Shown here: positions 61,805-64,000 of the stretch, piece after piece
Numbering within the stretch: position 1 is the stretch's first letter
How the letters are laid out: every line of letters starts with the position of its first letter
From: Leishmania mexicana MHOM/GT/2001/U1103
Taxonomy: Eukaryota > Euglenozoa > Kinetoplastea > Trypanosomatida > Trypanosomatidae
NCBI RefSeq assembly: GCF_000234665.1
Contig: NC_018335.1
Location: 186,001-250,000, forward strand
Length of the DNA stretch: 64,000 nucleotides
Reading direction: 5' to 3'
Translations under genes and position numbers: made by a program
The notes under the pieces: model-generated
Told to the model about the DNA's origin: nothing
The model's database searches: none
What the model saw: only the letters and a program-made list of their open reading frames with translations

Positions 61805-62348
61805 TCCTGATGGGAGAGGGGACGCACACCGCGCGGTGTGCGTGGCAGTTCACGGGCCTGCACCCCGTTGTGTGTGGGGAGGCCATGCAGCCCCACTACC
61901 GCTGCCAATGCACAAGCACCTCTGGTGGTGGCAGGGCCAGGTGCCTGCGACGCAGGGAGGTCAGAGCGATGCACCAGTGCTGGATGGCGTTGCGTGGGAG
62001 CGACGTGCGACGGTGAAGACGTCTGTGCGAGCCATAGGATTAGGCAGCGTGTCCGTGTGACTGGAACGCACGTCATGCGCCCCTGTCTGGCGACTGGTGC
62101 GTGGGGCCTGAGCCACTCCGCGGCGGGGTGCACGAGGTGGCGACCGGCATAGTGGGGGGAGGGGCAGCTGTGGTGCTGACGGTGAGGCGGTGGGTGGGTA
62201 GAGCTTGAGGGCAGGCGCCGTGCGGTGATGGCTGGGTCGGCGCACGGCGGTGATGCGTGTCGAGCGCTGCTTCGCGCGACGCGCTGGGCCTGCGAGATGC
62301 CGGGCGAGCGGGGCGGGCCTGCACTTGTGTTGTATGGCAACGCGTGAA
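61805..62348 (+). mobile_element. SIDER2-type degenerate retroposon, copy C
   Basis: Begins TCCTGATGGGAGAGGGG and ends GGCAACGCGTGAA. It differs visibly from copy A by one base (GAGATGCC for GACATGCC near 62296). It starts 34 bases after the LSM4 stop codon, so it is certainly or almost certainly within the LSM4 3' UTR. The flanks after the end differ from A and B, giving the element's limit. Confidence 0.82.
61822..61843. repeat. 22-bp perfect palindrome in SIDER2 copy C
   Basis: Third copy of the palindrome with half-site ACGCACACCGC. Confidence 0.85.
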
Positions 62349-63376
62349 CAGGTTGAAAAGAGGTGAACTGTCTGTGTAGGGGGAGGGGCAAGAGCGCACG
62401 AGTGGGTGATGTCTCTCTCTTCTATGGAACGTTTTCTGCTGCCCGTCTTCTTATTTGCAGGACTGCACGCGGTCGGTATGCATGTGCTCGCGTTTCGCTT
62501 AATGTCTCTTCGAGTGTCTGCGGCGGCGCACGGAGGCGCACCACGGCGGCAGGCACTTGAGACGTGCAGAGTTGCGACAAAAAAGCAGATCTTGAATAGA
62601 GCGCCCATGCGGCCGCTGTGTGTGTCTGTGTGTATGCCTGCATGGCTACAAGAGGAACTGCATGAGTGAGGGATGCGTGGGAGACCGTGCTTCACGTTCA
62701 CTTTGTTACGATGTGTGTCTGCGTGCGTGCGCAGGTGGAAAGAGACACTGCGGAGGCCGCTCACCACCCCCTCTCGGCGTTCTGCAGTTGTTGTGTATTC
62801 TCTGCCCCGTTTCCTCTCCTCCGTCTCTCTCTCTGCTCCATTCGACTGCACCGTGTGATGGGCTCACACACACCCAAACGTTTGCGGCACCTTCGCCGAA
62901 AACGTTCACGCCAAACTCGTTCTACCCCTCCCCATATGCCTCACCCTCTCTCTGCCCTTGCCAGGACGACACCTTAGAGATACACGTGGGAGGGTGTTTT
63001 TGTATTTTTTTCTGTGGAGTGTGTGTGTCAGTGCACGATAGTAGCGTTACGCTGTGGGTGTTGCTCCCGGCACTCTGCTCCTCCCCAAGAAAAGATAAGA
63101 GAGGGAAGCGCGCCGCTTGTGCATGCGCGCGTGTCTCTGGGTCTGTGTCTGTATGCTGTGACGCCGACGTGGACAATCAACGACTGTATCTGCTTCTTCC
63201 TTTTGTTTCTCGTTTTCCACTTGTTTTTTTTTTGTTTCGTCTTCCGGTGCGTGGGCGCTTCTGCGCGTTGTGAGCGGTCTCTCTCCCCTCTACCTGTCTG
63301 TTGCTGTTGGTGTGCGTCTGCGGCAGTGGAAGGCGCAAGCCAAGCAGACGGGGAGGAAAAGAGACTTGGTCGTGTA
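62349..63376. other. 3' region of LSM4 / leader of the PAN3-like gene
   Basis: C/T-rich tracts (62800-62850, 63180-63240) lead to CGGCAG at 63321-63326, a candidate acceptor about 50 bases before the ATG. No other gene recognised. Confidence 0.5.
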
Positions 63377-64000
63377 ATGCTAGGCAATAGCCAGCACACT
63401 CTCGTGAGCACAACTTGTGGCCTGCAGGGCCTCCCCCTTAGCTATCAAGGCAGCAGCAGCAGCAACACGAGAATCCCCGCGAGCGGCGAGTGTCAAGGAA
63501 TGAACCCGGTCACTGGAGGCATTCCCGGAGTTGCGAATGGCGCGCAGATGATGTCGCCGACGTTTCCGTCGCCCCATAGCCTATACAGCCCTCAGCATCA
63601 CATGGATGTGTACCGCACGAACGGCAGCCTTTCTTTGGCGGCAGACCCGTTCCCCGCGACGCCGTACACCCCCATCAGTAGTCTCTTCATGTCTCCCTCC
63701 GTGCGCAACTCGCTGACCACCCCGCACTCGGTGCGGCCGCGTCGCCCGGTCACGCACGTCACGTCATCGAAGTTCTCCATGTACACCACCATCTACAACC
63801 TGGAGCCGGAGCCGAAGCCAAGCGTGATGATGCCCAAGGTGCGCATGCAGATATACCAGACGAGTGCGCGGTACACCGGCAAGGACATTCTTCTGCGACG
63901 GCTTGTGAACGTCCCGGTGAAGGAGGAGGATTGTGCGGCGGTGAAAGAGGCGCTGCGGCAGTATCGGCACCCCAACCTGGTTCCACTGACGAACCTCTTC
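63377..64000 (+). CDS. PAN3-like deadenylase subunit (partial, cut at window end)
   Basis: An open frame of 208 codons with no stop before the window ends. Residues 1-130 are Ser/Pro/Thr/Asn-rich and likely disordered, as in the N-terminus of PAN3. From about 133 (SKFSMYTTIYNLEP) to the end lies what looks like the start of a pseudokinase, including YTGKDILLRRLVNVP, a helix and YRHPNLVPLTNLF (the helix C to strand 4 region, compare HPN.V.L...F in kinases). LRRL in place of a VAIK lysine motif is as expected for PAN3, the adaptor that recruits the PAN2 deadenylase to poly(A). A protein kinase of another family remains possible because the rest is missing. The start is the first ATG after the AG at 63325-63326. 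Confidence 0.6.
   Translation, partial: MLGNSQHTLVSTTCGLQGLPLSYQGSSSSNTRIPASGECQGMNPVTGGIPGVANGAQMMSPTFPSPHSLYSPQHHMDVYRTNGSLSLAADPFPATPYTPISSLFMSPSVRNSLTTPHSVRPRRPVTHVTSSKFSMYTTIYNLEPEPKPSVMMPKVRMQIYQTSARYTGKDILLRRLVNVPVKEEDCAAVKEALRQYRHPNLVPLTNLF

Noticed and set aside
1..64000. Search by eye for tRNA, snoRNA clusters, rRNA, spliced-leader genes, CRISPR or telomeric repeats
   Set aside because: None was recognised. A stray TGATGA occurs at 56595 but there is no paired C/D-box context.

Overview
The window looks like a piece of a trypanosomatid chromosome, most probably Leishmania. The reasons are: every convincing protein-coding gene lies on the + strand, no introns are needed, the coding DNA is GC-rich, and genes are separated by 0.3-3 kb of pyrimidine-rich spacer with AG dinucleotides just before start codons (trans-splicing and polyadenylation signals). 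It also carries SIDER2-type and DIRE-type (ingi/L1Tc-related) degenerate retroposons. From memory, a profilin gene in this kind of neighbourhood points to the chromosome-32 syntenic block; that placement is inference. No tRNA, rRNA, CRISPR array or strand-switch region was seen.

Layout, 5' to 3': profilin (0.2-0.7 kb), a tiny cysteine-rich ORF (2.6 kb), a basic protein that may be mitoribosomal (3.4 kb), a TauE/SafE-type transporter with a cysteine-rich N-terminal domain (5-6.5 kb), a dead non-LTR retroposon with recognisable reverse-transcriptase motifs (7-8.6 kb), a CHCH protein (9.5 kb), a membrane RING protein (10.9 kb), a DDX52/Rok1-like helicase (13.2 kb), an unknown acidic/basic protein (16 kb), a J-domain protein (18.8 kb), an 810-residue unknown with Sfi1-like Trp segments (20.5 kb), a SEH1-like WD40 protein (24.1 kb), a Cys/His-repeat RG protein (26.6 kb), AMMECR1 (28.5 kb), SIDER2 copy A (30.8 kb), a PTPDC1-like phosphatase (31.7 kb), a 2H phosphoesterase (35.1 kb), a centrin-like protein (36.9 kb), a trypsin-fold protein with a Cys nucleophile (38.9 kb), SIDER2 copy B (41.2 kb), a kinesin (42.1 kb), IMP3 (47.3 kb), an acylated small protein (50 kb), a UBE2H-like E2 (53.3 kb), a truncated second DIRE copy (56.6 kb), a Mut7-C/F-box-like protein (59.6 kb), LSM4 (61.4 kb), SIDER2 copy C (61.8 kb) and the start of a PAN3-like gene (63.4 kb, cut by the window end).

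The genes form one directional cluster and are not a functional operon. Themes recur: RNA metabolism (DDX52, IMP3, LSM4, PAN3-like, RG protein, Mut7-C), cytoskeleton and basal body (profilin, centrin, kinesin, Sfi1-like, PTPDC1-like) and ubiquitin (RING, UBE2H, F-box-like). Expression is expected to be controlled after transcription, and the three almost identical SIDER2 elements are the clearest regulatory candidates. The most unusual items are the near-identity of the supposedly dead retroposon copies, the Cys-for-Ser trypsin-fold protein, the Mut7-C/F-box-like fusion and the four-repeat Cys/His protein.
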